From positions 2,382,001 to 2,446,000 of the forward strand of contig NZ_CP139247.1 of NCBI RefSeq assembly GCF_034087045.1: 64,000 nt of DNA. Direction: 5' to 3'. Numbering within the stretch: position 1 is the first letter of the stretch; each line of letters starts with the position of its first letter. The position numbers and the translations under genes are program-made. The stretch is from Chitinophaga sancti (lineage in GTDB: Bacteria; Bacteroidota; Bacteroidia; Chitinophagales; Chitinophagaceae). The notes beneath the pieces were generated by a model. The model saw only the letters and a program-made list of their open reading frames with translations, was not told where the DNA came from and searched no databases. Positions 52,860-62,996 of the stretch are shown piece after piece.

Positions 52860-55800
52860 ATGAAACAAACTATACTGTTGCTTTTTTGTCTGCTGACCGT
52901 TGCTTTCCTACAGGCGCAGGACAAGGTTCCCATTTCGGGGCAGGTCAGGGATGCAGTTACCAATGAGCCTTTGGTGGGGGTAAGTATCATGGCGGGTGCA
53001 CCGCTCAAAGCAGTAGGTATCACCGATGCCAATGGGCGTTTCTCTGCCAGTGTGTTGCCTAATTCCCCACTGGTGTTCCGCTATATTGGTTATTCCGATT
53101 ATCGCATTACCCTGAAGGATAAGAAAGAACTGGTGATCCGCCTGGTGGTTACTGAGAATAAACTGAATGAAACGGTGATCATCGGTTACCAGAAAAAGAC
53201 GCGTGAGATCACCACCGGTTCTGCTGTGATCGTGAGTGGAAAGGAATTGCAGGATGTACCGGTTTCGAATGTAGAACAATTGTTACAGGGCCGTGTAGCT
53301 GGTTTGAATATCCAGAATAATACCGGTGCACCAGGTGGCCGTGGTATGATCCAGATCAGAGGCCTGTCTAATATCACAGTGACAGGTAGTGGGAATGATG
53401 CCTTTCTATCGCCTACTTCTCCTTTGTATGTGATCGATGGGGTGCCAATTGATGCAGATGCAAACTTTGAATATGGGTACCAGTCAGCAGGTCCCGGTGT
53501 AAGTCCCATGTCTTTGATTCCTCCTGAAGATATTGAAAGTATGGAGATCCTGAAAGATGCACAGGCCACAGCGCTGTATGGCTCCCGTGGTGCATATGGT
53601 GTGATTCTGCTTACTACCCGCAGAGGTAGTTCGCCTATACCATTAGTGCGCTATACAGGTAATTTCTTTGTGAATACACCGCCACAGTTGCGCAAGACGA
53701 TTGGTGGCGCCGCAGAGCGGGAATTACGCCTGCAGCAGATATACAATAGTGGCAATATCAATGATATCTACAACATCACCACTACCCACTTCCTGGCAGA
53801 TAGTCTCAATCCTTATTATAACAATTCTACTAACTGGCAGGATGTTTTTTATGCTGCTACTTACAACCAGACACACAATATCAACATCAGTGGCGGAGAT
53901 CCTAAATTCAACTACAAGGTGGATCTGGGATATTACCACGAGAATGGTGTGATCCGCAATACGGGCTTTGACCGGTACTCTGTGAATACGAATATGCTGT
54001 ACCAGCCTAATCCAAAGTTCAGGGTATTCACCAGCTTAACCACACAGGTTGGTAAAAGGAACAAAGGTGATGGTAATGGCCTTACACAAAGTGGCGTAGC
54101 TGCCAATGCATCTGCCTCTTCTTTGCTGCCTGGTCCTTCATTTTATCAAAGTACTTCCGGCGTATTGTCATCATTAGATACGAAGAATGATAACAAGACT
54201 GCCAATGTGAGAGCAAGTATAGATGCCAGTTACCAGTTGTTAAAAGGCCTGAGCCTGGGTTCAAGTGTGAGCTATGATTACGCCAGTAATACAGAAGACA
54301 GGTTCACGCCAGCCGCTGCCCATGGTGACTTTTCACAGGTGTATGCATACGATGACCGCAAGTTTACTTTGTACAACAGGAATACGTTGTCTTACTTCAC
54401 CACTATCAAAAATAACCACAACTTCTTCATCTCTGCTTTCAATGAAATCTACAGCAAAGGGTTTCAGGCGCAGGTGATACAGCAGGAGAAAACACCCAAC
54501 GATCAGTACCAGGGGCCATTGGGGTATGACGGCTATGCGTCACTGGGTGGAGGTTTGCTGGACAACTACAGCAAGCAGCACATTGCCAGCTTTGCAGGTA
54601 CTTTCTCTTACAACTACAAGCAGAAGTATGTGATGGATCTAAGCTACCGTATGGATGGTACATCCAGCAGCGGTTTTGAAGATCCTTATTCTAAAAATCC
54701 GGCAGTGGGTGTGAGGTGGAACTTTAACAAAGAAGGTTTCCTCAGTGAAAAGAAATGGCTCACCTACGGTTCACTGAGAGGTAGCTGGGGACAGAACATT
54801 GTACCATCCGGCGATATCTTTTCTATCTATGGTACATTCGATCCCCGTGGTACGTACAATGCCAATCAGCGACTGGGTATTAACTATTCACTCCTGCCGA
54901 ATACAACCTTACAACCCACGGCAACCACGCAATACAACTTTGGTTTTGAAGCGGGGTTCTTTGAGAGCCGGTTAGAAGTGATCTTTGACGCTTATTACAA
55001 AACGGTGAAGAACCTGTTAAGAACAAAGAACCTATCTAACATCACCGGCTTTGATCAGATCACCACGAACGAAACTTCACTCATTGACTACGGTTATGAG
55101 CTGACCCTGACCTTCCGTCCTCTACCGCGTACCAGCAAGGTACAATGGACCGTGTCTGTGAATGCAGCTCTCAATAAAGACATCCTGACCCATTTACCCA
55201 ATGGCGCCAGACAACTCATAGAATACGATTATACCAACAGTCAGCATACCTTATTCCGTGTGGGTAGAAATAGTCTCACAAACTACCTGTTCAAAACAGA
55301 GGGAGTATATGCCACAGATAATGACGTGCCGGTAGATCCCGCTACAGGACAACGTTACCGCACAGCAGATGGTACGTACTTCAAAGCGGGGGATCCTATT
55401 TTTAAAGACGTAGATCATAACTATATACTGGATAATAACGACTATGTAGCTGCGGGCAATTCACAACCGCTCATTACTGGTGGTCTGCAATCTTATGTGA
55501 ACTATAAGAGCTGGTCACTGAACCTCAGCACATCTTATACACTGATCCGTAAAATTCTCAACAACGCATTTGCAGAAAGAATGCAGTACCTGGGCGATCC
55601 TTACAGTGCAAAGGCGGTAGTAGATGTGAGCGATGTGGATTACTGGAAACCGGATCATACAAATGCAAAGTACCCGAACCCATTCGATTATACCCGTTAT
55701 TCTTCCATAAAGCCGTACAGGTATGATCAGACATTGATAGAGGAGGATGGCTCTTACTGGAAAATAAACACCATCACACTGGCTTATTTACTCAACAGGA

Positions 55801-55979
55801 AGTTTACCAACCGCTATGGCGTGAATTCAGTGAGGACATATCTCTCCTGCAATAACCTGATCACGTTTTCGCCCTATAGCGGTCCGAACCCGGAAAACGT
55901 ATCCGCGCTGGGGCGTGATCAGTCCAGTGGTTATCCCGTGCCACGCAGTTACAATTTCGGGGTGAATATAGAATTCTAA
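52860..55979 (+). CDS. SusC-like TonB-dependent transporter (full length)
   Basis: 1039 residues. Signal peptide (MKQTILLLFCLLTVAFLQA), CarboxypepD_reg-like domain (VPISGQVRDAVTNEPLVGVSIMAG ... ITDANGRFSASV), then the plug with LNETVIIGYQKKTREITTGSAVIV and VPVSNVEQLLQGRVAGLNI, SPLYVIDGVPID and DIESMEILKDAQATALYGSRGAYGVILLTTRRG, and a barrel ending SYNFGVNIEF. It forms the second SusC/D pair of the locus with the SusD at 55989. No LTxxE TonB-extension with an anti-sigma domain is seen. Confidence 0.95.
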   Translation: MKQTILLLFCLLTVAFLQAQDKVPISGQVRDAVTNEPLVGVSIMAGAPLKAVGITDANGRFSASVLPNSPLVFRYIGYSDYRITLKDKKELVIRLVVTENKLNETVIIGYQKKTREITTGSAVIVSGKELQDVPVSNVEQLLQGRVAGLNIQNNTGAPGGRGMIQIRGLSNITVTGSGNDAFLSPTSPLYVIDGVPIDADANFEYGYQSAGPGVSPMSLIPPEDIESMEILKDAQATALYGSRGAYGVILLTTRRGSSPIPLVRYTGNFFVNTPPQLRKTIGGAAERELRLQQIYNSGNINDIYNITTTHFLADSLNPYYNNSTNWQDVFYAATYNQTHNINISGGDPKFNYKVDLGYYHENGVIRNTGFDRYSVNTNMLYQPNPKFRVFTSLTTQVGKRNKGDGNGLTQSGVAANASASSLLPGPSFYQSTSGVLSSLDTKNDNKTANVRASIDASYQLLKGLSLGSSVSYDYASNTEDRFTPAAAHGDFSQVYAYDDRKFTLYNRNTLSYFTTIKNNHNFFISAFNEIYSKGFQAQVIQQEKTPNDQYQGPLGYDGYASLGGGLLDNYSKQHIASFAGTFSYNYKQKYVMDLSYRMDGTSSSGFEDPYSKNPAVGVRWNFNKEGFLSEKKWLTYGSLRGSWGQNIVPSGDIFSIYGTFDPRGTYNANQRLGINYSLLPNTTLQPTATTQYNFGFEAGFFESRLEVIFDAYYKTVKNLLRTKNLSNITGFDQITTNETSLIDYGYELTLTFRPLPRTSKVQWTVSVNAALNKDILTHLPNGARQLIEYDYTNSQHTLFRVGRNSLTNYLFKTEGVYATDNDVPVDPATGQRYRTADGTYFKAGDPIFKDVDHNYILDNNDYVAAGNSQPLITGGLQSYVNYKSWSLNLSTSYTLIRKILNNAFAERMQYLGDPYSAKAVVDVSDVDYWKPDHTNAKYPNPFDYTRYSSIKPYRYDQTLIEEDGSYWKINTITLAYLLNRKFTNRYGVNSVRTYLSCNNLITFSPYSGPNPENVSALGRDQSSGYPVPRSYNFGVNIEF

Positions 55980-55988
55980 CACACTAAA

Positions 55989-57527
55989 ATGAGAACGATT
56001 ATGTATCGCAGGATATATCTCATCGCTTGTTTACTATTGATTACACAGGGAAGCTGTAAGAAGTTCCTGGATGTAAAGGCACTGGACAAACTGTCTGGCA
56101 ATGCTTTTTTTCAGAGTGCCAGCGATGTAGAAGATAATATGTGGGATATCTATGGCCTCTTCAGAGATGTAGTCGGCTCCTGTCCTTTGTATGCAGTAGC
56201 AGGAGAGGTGAGGGGCGGTATGCTGGGGTATTCACCACAGAAGAACGATGGCAATGATCGCAGCTTTGTCGAATATGCCGCAAAAAATGATTTGATTCCA
56301 TTAATCTATACCCCTTCAGGCAAGGATTTCTGGAACATATTTGACCTGGCAAACCTGTCGGACTGGAAACCGTTTTACAAGGTGATACAAGCCTGTAATA
56401 TCCTTCAGTACGAAATAGGTCGCCGTAGTATACCGGACCTCTCTAATGAACAGAAACTGGAATACCAGGCAGAAGCCAGCTTTATGCGTTGCCTCACTTA
56501 CTGGACCATGGTACGCCTGTGGGGCGATGTCGCATACTATACTGATGCGTATCATGAAGCACCGCTACCCAGAGAAAAAATGGTCACCGTAATGAAGAAT
56601 TGCATTGCTGACCTGAGTGGTGTAATGGATAACCTGCCATGGACATTTACAGACCCTGCCAACCGTGGTGCACGTGCCAGCAAGGGTGCCGCCATTGGTC
56701 TTATCATGGAAATGAATATGTGGAATGCAGGGTTTGATAAAGCCAATGCACAACAATACTATAAATCCACGGCCGATCTGGGAAATGACCTGATCCAGAG
56801 TGCGGCGTATGAATTGTTGCCCATAGATCAGTCCTTCACCATCTTCAAAGGTCGTAGTAAAGAAAGCCTGTTTGATATCGTGATCAGCAGCAACTATGGG
56901 GAAACCTTAACAGAGAAATGGAATGACCTCTCAGAGCTGGTGGTGCACTATCCATATAAGCGCCCGGCAGCCAATCACCAATACAGCTTTTGCTATTTCA
57001 GGGCCGAATACCTGCGTCGGTTATATCCCACAGGTGTTCCGGATGCCCGCATAGAAATGTGGTTTGACTCCCAGATGTTTGCCAACGACGGCACCTTCCT
57101 GTTCCTGAAATACAACAGTGTGTACGAGCAGGGAAATGACGATGTGAATGTGGATAACAACCTCATTGTACTCCGCTATGCAGGTGCGATCCTGCTCAGG
57201 GCAGAAGCGCTGGCAGAGATGGGGGAAGATGCAGAAGCGATTCGCATGATGAACCTGATCAGGGATAGAGCGAAAACTACGCTCTATCAGGGAGCCGGCG
57301 GTACCGCCCTGAAGGAAGCCATCTTCACAGAAAGGGCCAAGGAACTGATGATGGAAGGACACTATTACTTCGATCTGGTAAGAACAGGCAGAGTGACGAA
57401 TACAAACTGGTGTTATTACGCCCTGACACAATCCCAGGTTGACAATGGCGGATGGACCTGGCCTGTATCCACAGCTTCGCTGGATAACAACCCTTACATG
57501 CAATTAAATAATTACTGGTTAAGATAA
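55989..57527 (+). CDS. SusD-like surface lipoprotein (RagB/SusD)
   Basis: 512 residues; lipoprotein signal (MYRRIYLIACLLLITQGSC, ATG 56001 or the upstream ATG 55989) followed by KKFLDVKALDKLSG. SusD hallmarks are NAFFQSASDVEDNMWDIYGLFRD, EASFMRCLTYWTMVRLWGDVAYYT, AEALAEMGEDAEAIRMMNLIRDRA and FTERAKELMMEGHYYFDLVRTGRV. It pairs with the preceding SusC; 9 bp separate them. Confidence 0.92.
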   Translation: MRTIMYRRIYLIACLLLITQGSCKKFLDVKALDKLSGNAFFQSASDVEDNMWDIYGLFRDVVGSCPLYAVAGEVRGGMLGYSPQKNDGNDRSFVEYAAKNDLIPLIYTPSGKDFWNIFDLANLSDWKPFYKVIQACNILQYEIGRRSIPDLSNEQKLEYQAEASFMRCLTYWTMVRLWGDVAYYTDAYHEAPLPREKMVTVMKNCIADLSGVMDNLPWTFTDPANRGARASKGAAIGLIMEMNMWNAGFDKANAQQYYKSTADLGNDLIQSAAYELLPIDQSFTIFKGRSKESLFDIVISSNYGETLTEKWNDLSELVVHYPYKRPAANHQYSFCYFRAEYLRRLYPTGVPDARIEMWFDSQMFANDGTFLFLKYNSVYEQGNDDVNVDNNLIVLRYAGAILLRAEALAEMGEDAEAIRMMNLIRDRAKTTLYQGAGGTALKEAIFTERAKELMMEGHYYFDLVRTGRVTNTNWCYYALTQSQVDNGGWTWPVSTASLDNNPYMQLNNYWLR

Positions 57528-57537
57528 AATATGTCTT

Positions 57538-58239
57538 ATGCTGCGAATGATTTTATTTTCTACCCTGATATTGATGAGTTTATTCGCCTGTAAAAAGGAT
57601 GAATACTACCGTGACTCCGGTACACAGGATCCGCATTTCAATGGCAATGCCCTGGCATACCTGGATGCTGTTCCTTTTTTCTTTGATTCACTGGCGCAGA
57701 TAGTGCGGCTGTCAGGTATGGAAGATGTATTTACAAAAGATACACTCACCTTCTTTGCACCCACTGACCGTAGTATAATGAACCTCGTAGAGTTGATGAA
57801 CGACAACCTCTATATGTACGGATATGATACGATCAAGACGCTTTCAGATGTACCACAGGTCGTGTGGCAAAAATATCTGCAGCGATATATGTTCCATGGT
57901 GCAAATCAATTAAAGGATTATCCACAGATTGACTTCAGTCTTAAATCTATTTACCCCGGTCAGGATTATTTATCCTGGAACAATACCACGATGAATATAG
58001 GTGCGATTTATACAGATGATAATGGGGTGAAGTACGTAGGCTACCGGCAGCTCACCATTTCCTACATACCGGATCTGACTTACCCATATGATAACTGGAA
58101 CACAGCGATGGTTTCTTCCTCCAATATTCTCACAGACAATGGAGTGGTACATACGCTGGATAAAGATCACAATTATTTCGGTTTTGATATCGAGGCTTTC
58201 CTGTACGATATGATATCAGTAATGCAAACCGGTGGATGA
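57538..58239 (+). CDS. Fasciclin-domain surface lipoprotein
   Basis: 233 residues, lipobox in LILMSLFACKKDEYYRDSG. One FAS1-like domain: ALAYLDAVPFFFDSLAQIVRLSGMEDVFTKDTLTFFAPTDRSIMNLVELM ... VSSSNILTDNGVVHTLDKDHNYFGFD. It parallels the FAS1 part of the 50254 protein but lacks the CBM-like modules. Third gene of the second SusC/D set; probably a binding or adhesion protein at the cell surface. Confidence 0.82.
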   Translation: MLRMILFSTLILMSLFACKKDEYYRDSGTQDPHFNGNALAYLDAVPFFFDSLAQIVRLSGMEDVFTKDTLTFFAPTDRSIMNLVELMNDNLYMYGYDTIKTLSDVPQVVWQKYLQRYMFHGANQLKDYPQIDFSLKSIYPGQDYLSWNNTTMNIGAIYTDDNGVKYVGYRQLTISYIPDLTYPYDNWNTAMVSSSNILTDNGVVHTLDKDHNYFGFDIEAFLYDMISVMQTGG

Positions 58240-58257
58240 TAAAAAATAGCACACGAT

Positions 58258-59832
58258 ATGAAAATACCCGCTTATATACTGGCTGTCAGCATAGCACTTA
58301 GTGCCTGTAGTAAAAAGGATAAAGTCTACCCGGATCCCTATGCGGGCGGACGTGCGCCACTGGGAGTGACACTCAGTACAGATGCACCTGCTCCTTCAGA
58401 AGCAACGGTTGGCACCGTTATTACTTTCAAAGGCAAAGGATTGCTGCCACACAAGGATAGTATTCATTTCAACTTCAATGGCGAAGCAGGTGAAATAGTC
58501 GCTGTAGATACTACCGGCATCCAGGTGAAAGTGCCTGCTACTGGTAGTACAGGGGTGACCAGTGTATCGATTGGGGATCAGGTCTTTATCGGACCGGTAT
58601 TCAAAGTAAAGGGCAACCTTGATATTGATAATACGTGGAAAGGGGTAGTAGGTAGCAGCAGCTGGGTGAATGATCTATACCGTTTTTCAGACGGCCGCAT
58701 ACTCCTTATTGGCGACTTCCTGGATTATGAACACAAAGGTGTGGTAAAACCTATAGGTCGTATAGTACTTATCTCCAAAGATGGTGAAATAGATCGCTCG
58801 CTGCAATCAGGCAGAGGGTCCGATGGTTCACTCAGCACGATCGCAGCACTGCCCAGTGGCAAGCTGGTAGTGGGTGGCAGCTTTGCATCGTACGATATAC
58901 ACCTGGCAGAAATGCACAACATTACGGTATTGAATGCGAATGGTTCAATAGATTCTACAGTCGTAAATACATTTGAAGGGAAAGATACAGTGCCTGCATT
59001 CAATGGTGGAACAGATGGCAATATCTCCAGGGTGTTTGTACATGAAAATAAGATCACTGCAATTGGATCATTCAGTTATTATGAGCAATACGTGTATGGA
59101 ATATCCGACTATTTGCATGAGCGGGATTCGCTGGTGGTAGACAGTGTTCCTGTCAGGAACCTGATACGCTTTTTCCCGGATGGGTCGCTTGACTCTTCCT
59201 TCAACTACAATACAGCCCTGCACAAAAGTAATAATGGTCCAAACGGACCTATTGCCGATGCATTCATGCAGGACGATGGTAAACTGATTATTGTAGGGCG
59301 CTTTACCCGTTACAATGGTATGGATGCTCCCTACATTGCCCGTATCAATACCGATGGCAGTCTTGATCAGGGATTTGGTGGTGCCGGTGCAGACAATACC
59401 ATCGCCAGTATCCGCTACAATGCCACTACCCAACGATTTGTACTGGCGGGTGCGTTCCGCAAATTTGACGGAGTTGATCATCATGGATTGGTCATGCTGA
59501 AAACAGATGGTACGGTCGATCCGCAACTGACGCCGTTGCCTATGGGAACTGATGTGAGTTACAGGCAGGCGCAGCAACTGAACAATGGATTGATTGTAGT
59601 GAGTGGTTATTTCAATAAGTATGGCAATGTTCATCGTAGTGGATTCATGGTATTAAACCCTGATGGCTCGCTTGCGGCAGGCTATAACAATACGGCTGAT
59701 TTTAGTGGCAGTCTGACCAGAGTATTTGAAACTACCAATTCTTCCGGTCAGACGCAGACCCTCATCACAGGGCTTTTCAGTACGTTCAACAGGGTACAGA
59801 TCACCAATGTAGTAAGGTTACTCTTTAAGTAA
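58258..59832 (+). CDS. DUF5008/IPT-TIG lipoprotein with a delta-60-repeat propeller
   Basis: 524 residues, lipobox in SIALSACSKKDKVYPDPYAGGRAPLGV, the DPYAGGxxPLG start of DUF5008 proteins. Residues about 35-125 form an IPT/TIG fold (PSEATVGTVITFKGKGLLPHKDSIHFNFNGE). Repeated propeller-like units follow: GRILLIGDFLDY, GKLVVGGSFASYD, GKLIIVGRFTRYNGMDAPYIARINTDGSLDQGFG and NGLIVVSGYFNKYG, matching delta-60/WD-like repeats. Likely a ligand-binding surface protein. Only 18 bp follow the upstream gene. Confidence 0.8.
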   Translation: MKIPAYILAVSIALSACSKKDKVYPDPYAGGRAPLGVTLSTDAPAPSEATVGTVITFKGKGLLPHKDSIHFNFNGEAGEIVAVDTTGIQVKVPATGSTGVTSVSIGDQVFIGPVFKVKGNLDIDNTWKGVVGSSSWVNDLYRFSDGRILLIGDFLDYEHKGVVKPIGRIVLISKDGEIDRSLQSGRGSDGSLSTIAALPSGKLVVGGSFASYDIHLAEMHNITVLNANGSIDSTVVNTFEGKDTVPAFNGGTDGNISRVFVHENKITAIGSFSYYEQYVYGISDYLHERDSLVVDSVPVRNLIRFFPDGSLDSSFNYNTALHKSNNGPNGPIADAFMQDDGKLIIVGRFTRYNGMDAPYIARINTDGSLDQGFGGAGADNTIASIRYNATTQRFVLAGAFRKFDGVDHHGLVMLKTDGTVDPQLTPLPMGTDVSYRQAQQLNNGLIVVSGYFNKYGNVHRSGFMVLNPDGSLAAGYNNTADFSGSLTRVFETTNSSGQTQTLITGLFSTFNRVQITNVVRLLFK

Positions 59833-59841
59833 AGATCAATT

Positions 59842-61566
59842 ATGCAGCACAGAATATACCTCCTCCTGCTACTGGTCGGCTTCATCGCCTGCAATAAAGG
59901 CTACGACCGTATGCTGGATAAGAAAGATTATAATGACAGTACCGGGGTTATAGCACGCACCCCCAAAATATTGTTCCTCACCATCGACGGTGCGCGGGGA
60001 GAATCTGTGAGAGATGCCGGTGCCCCCAACCTGCTGGCATTGTCAGAGCACGCCATCTACTCCTGGAACAGCATCAGTGATACCATTGCCTTGCGCAGTA
60101 CCGGTTGGGCAGATCTGCTCACCGGGGTACACAAAGAAAAGCATGGTGTGATAAAAGAGGATTTCAGCAACAACCACCTGCAGGCATACCCTGTATTTTT
60201 CAAATATATCAAAGATAGGGAGCCTAAGTTCCGTATTGCAGCATACAGCTCCTCAGATAGTCTTGGTCAATATTTAATCACAGATACTGACGTCAATCAA
60301 ACCTTTGCGGATGATGATGCAGCTGCTACCCAGGCTATCCTGCAGGAGTTAACGATCGATACTGCCAGTATGATATTTGGTCAGTTCTCGCAGGTGGAGC
60401 TGGCCGGACGCCAGTATGGATATGATGTGAGTGTACCCGAATATAAAGCGGCTATCTTACAGGCAGATGAAAATATCGGAAAGATCATCACGGTTCTCAG
60501 GCAGCGTAAGACGTATGCTTCCGAAGACTGGCTAGTGATCATTACTGCCGGTAATGGCGGGAATTACACCATCGATCCTTCAAATGATGATGGTACCATC
60601 CTGAGCAATACAAAGGTGAATACCTTCACGATCTATTACTCTCCCCGCTATGCGCCAAGTTTTTTAGACCGCCCATATACCGGTAACCGTTATACCGGCA
60701 AGGCGGTGCGTCTGTATGGAAATACTGCAGCCAGTGCAGTATATGCCATTGTTGACAGCGGAAAGGAAGATTATAACTTAGGCAAAGATGCAGAAGCGAC
60801 GATAGAATTAAAAATCAAAAAGAACAAGACGTCCGCAGGTGATTATTCTTACACCTATCCTTCCGTCATAGGTAACAATATGTCGCTGGACTGGTGGAAC
60901 AATACCGGGTGGAACATTTCGCTGGAAGTAAATGCCTGGGGTGTACACTTTGGTCAAAACGGTGCAGGATTTAATATGGCGACAGCCAGCAATATCAGTG
61001 ATGGTAAATGGCATGACATTGCCGCTGTGTTTGTAAACAGGGATAATAAGCGGTACCTCCGCCTGCTAACAGATGGTAACTTCAGCACAGAAGCAGACAT
61101 TACCAGCTATGGCAATTTCGATACAGATGCACCGCTTACATTAGGCTATATGCCTGGCAATATTGTGAATAACCGCTGGCTGGACGCTTATATCACAGAG
61201 GTGAAGTTCTGGAAAGCGGCGATTCCTGACAATATCATCAGTGAATATGTATGTGCGGCAGAATTGCCTTCCTCACATCCTTACCACGATTACCTTGTGG
61301 GTTACTGGTCATGCAAAGATGGGTATGGCAATGTGTTCAGGGATCAGAGTGAATGGGCGCATGACTTCCAGATCAAAGGTAGTTATCAGTGGGATGACTT
61401 CAGTGACCTGATGTGCCCAAGTAGTGCCAATAACCTTGCCCAGCTGGTGCCCCAGCCGGTAGATCCTGTACGTCAGATACTGAACTGGTTGCAGATAGCT
61501 GCTGATACCAAATGGGACCTGGATGGAAAAGTATGGGTCACTTCTTATGTAGATATTAACAAATAA
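59842..61566 (+). CDS. Alkaline-phosphatase-fold lipoprotein with C-terminal LamG-like (DUF4983) domain
   Basis: 574 residues, lipobox in LLLVGFIACNKGYDRMLDK. Residues about 35-300 follow the alkaline phosphatase/phosphodiesterase superfamily (KILFLTIDGARGESVRD ... LRSTGWADLLTGVHKEKHGV). The Asp-His-Gly metal motif expected near residue 235 reads ITAGNGGNY, so one metal-binding site is lost and the protein is probably not an active hydrolase. The C-terminal 270 residues are a concanavalin/LamG-like beta-sandwich (ATIELKIKKNKTS ... GKWHDIAAVFVNRDNKRYLRLL), the DUF4983 part. Glycan binding is the likelier role. Confidence 0.8.
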   Translation: MQHRIYLLLLLVGFIACNKGYDRMLDKKDYNDSTGVIARTPKILFLTIDGARGESVRDAGAPNLLALSEHAIYSWNSISDTIALRSTGWADLLTGVHKEKHGVIKEDFSNNHLQAYPVFFKYIKDREPKFRIAAYSSSDSLGQYLITDTDVNQTFADDDAAATQAILQELTIDTASMIFGQFSQVELAGRQYGYDVSVPEYKAAILQADENIGKIITVLRQRKTYASEDWLVIITAGNGGNYTIDPSNDDGTILSNTKVNTFTIYYSPRYAPSFLDRPYTGNRYTGKAVRLYGNTAASAVYAIVDSGKEDYNLGKDAEATIELKIKKNKTSAGDYSYTYPSVIGNNMSLDWWNNTGWNISLEVNAWGVHFGQNGAGFNMATASNISDGKWHDIAAVFVNRDNKRYLRLLTDGNFSTEADITSYGNFDTDAPLTLGYMPGNIVNNRWLDAYITEVKFWKAAIPDNIISEYVCAAELPSSHPYHDYLVGYWSCKDGYGNVFRDQSEWAHDFQIKGSYQWDDFSDLMCPSSANNLAQLVPQPVDPVRQILNWLQIAADTKWDLDGKVWVTSYVDINK

Positions 61567-61576
61567 ACCTGCTGCT

Positions 61577-62938
61577 ATGCGCCATTATATATTTCTACTG
61601 TTAATTTTGTTTGCCTGTAAAAAAAATGACCGGTTTAAGGATGAGCAGTTAAGCCCTGTCAATGTCGCTATCAGCAGTGAGAATGGGATTGTGAATATAC
61701 CGGGATCGGATAACTATACCAAGGCGACAGATGATATTACCATTCCGGTTAAGCTCGTATTTTCTGCTGCCGCACCAAAGATCTTTACGGTGAATATTGG
61801 TGTGGATAACGATACTGTCAATACCCTGATTAATCACCAGCAACTGGGTGATGCTGTATTACTGGATGAATCTTATTACACACTGCCACGTTCTGCTGAA
61901 ATCCGCTTTGGACTGGATACATTCAGTGTTCCGGTAAAGGTAAGTATGCAGGCGATAGAACGGTATTATGGTCATGATCTGGCACTGGCAGTTCGTTTGT
62001 CTGACGCTACCAAGGGGAATACGCTGGATGCATCAGGGCAAATGGCGATCATTCTCATTCATACGGATAAGGTGATTGCTGCATCGGAGATCCACTATCT
62101 TTATTTCACCAAAGCAGGATCAGTATTATTAGAACCAGATGGTACAGATCATACACTGGGTAATACAGAAGTGACATTGCCAGTTAGTGTTACGCTGGGT
62201 GGTACAGCTGGTGGCGCATTCTCCATCAACCTCTCTGCTGCACCCGATACGGCACAGGCGCTTATTGATAATGGTACGTTGCCTGGATCTGTGCTGTTGG
62301 CATCAGGAACAGATTATACATTGCCAGCCACGGTGAATTTTCCAGCCAATACCAATGTGGCAAAATTCAATCTCACAGTGAAGACAGCTTCCATCACCAA
62401 TAATGTTAACAACAAACCTGTATTGGCGATTCAACTCAGTGATCCTACCCGTCACCTGCTGGACTCTTCCAAAAGTGTCATTGTGTTAGAACTGGATCCT
62501 TCCAAACTGATAGAAACTGATATTACCAATCAAAATATCAAATACACAACACAGTACGATAATGGCAATGCCAATGAGAATTCTCCAAAATTGATCGATA
62601 ATAATATCAATACAAAGTTCCTGTTAGGTAGTTTCTCTACTGTATGGGCGATGCTGGAATTTGATACACCACAGACCACTGGTGCTTACACCATGACTTC
62701 AGCGAACGATGCTCCTGATCGTGATCCTAAAGACTGGACGATAGAAGGTTCCAACAATGGTACAGACTGGGTGGTAGTAGATAAGCGGGTAAATCAGAAC
62801 TTTGGCTCCCGGTTCCTGACGGTGAAATACTCCTTCTCCAACCAGGATGCATACAAGTTCTACCGCCTGTATGTAACTGCGACAAATGGTAGTTCTCTCT
62901 GGCAACAGGCAGAATGGCGGCTGATAAAACGGCCCTGA
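61577..62938 (+). CDS. DUF1735 lipoprotein with C-terminal F5/8-type C (discoidin) domain
   Basis: 453 residues, lipobox in [18 protein letters not shown]. Two DUF1735/BT_3987-type modules: [33 protein letters not shown] and [32 protein letters not shown]. Then [66 protein letters not shown], a discoidin sandwich that binds glycans. Last gene of the locus; a strong terminator follows 7 bp after the stop. Confidence 0.85.
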   Translation: MRHYIFLLLILFACKKNDRFKDEQLSPVNVAISSENGIVNIPGSDNYTKATDDITIPVKLVFSAAAPKIFTVNIGVDNDTVNTLINHQQLGDAVLLDESYYTLPRSAEIRFGLDTFSVPVKVSMQAIERYYGHDLALAVRLSDATKGNTLDASGQMAIILIHTDKVIAASEIHYLYFTKAGSVLLEPDGTDHTLGNTEVTLPVSVTLGGTAGGAFSINLSAAPDTAQALIDNGTLPGSVLLASGTDYTLPATVNFPANTNVAKFNLTVKTASITNNVNNKPVLAIQLSDPTRHLLDSSKSVIVLELDPSKLIETDITNQNIKYTTQYDNGNANENSPKLIDNNINTKFLLGSFSTVWAMLEFDTPQTTGAYTMTSANDAPDRDPKDWTIEGSNNGTDWVVVDKRVNQNFGSRFLTVKYSFSNQDAYKFYRLYVTATNGSSLWQQAEWRLIKRP

Positions 62939-62945
62939 GAAATTA

Positions 62946-62978
62946 AAAAAAGCTTCTGTCTTTGGCAGAAGCTTTTTT
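62946..62978 (+). terminator. Terminator of the SusC/D locus
   Basis: 13-bp stem AAAAAAGCTTCTG (62946-62958) with its complement (62966-62978), loop TCTTTGG, ending in a T-run. The TTTG of the loop is also the -33 box of the next promoter. Confidence 0.85.
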
Positions 62979-62991
62979 CGTCCTATTTTTG
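62961..62991 (+). promoter_or_regulatory. Promoter of the macro-domain gene (-33 TTTG, -7 TATTTTTG)
   Basis: TTTG at 62961-62964, a 19-base spacer, then TATTTTTG at 62984-62991: a complete Bacteroidota housekeeping promoter. The ATG at 62997 is five bases after it, so the transcript is probably leaderless. Confidence 0.7.
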
Positions 62992-62996
62992 ACCCA

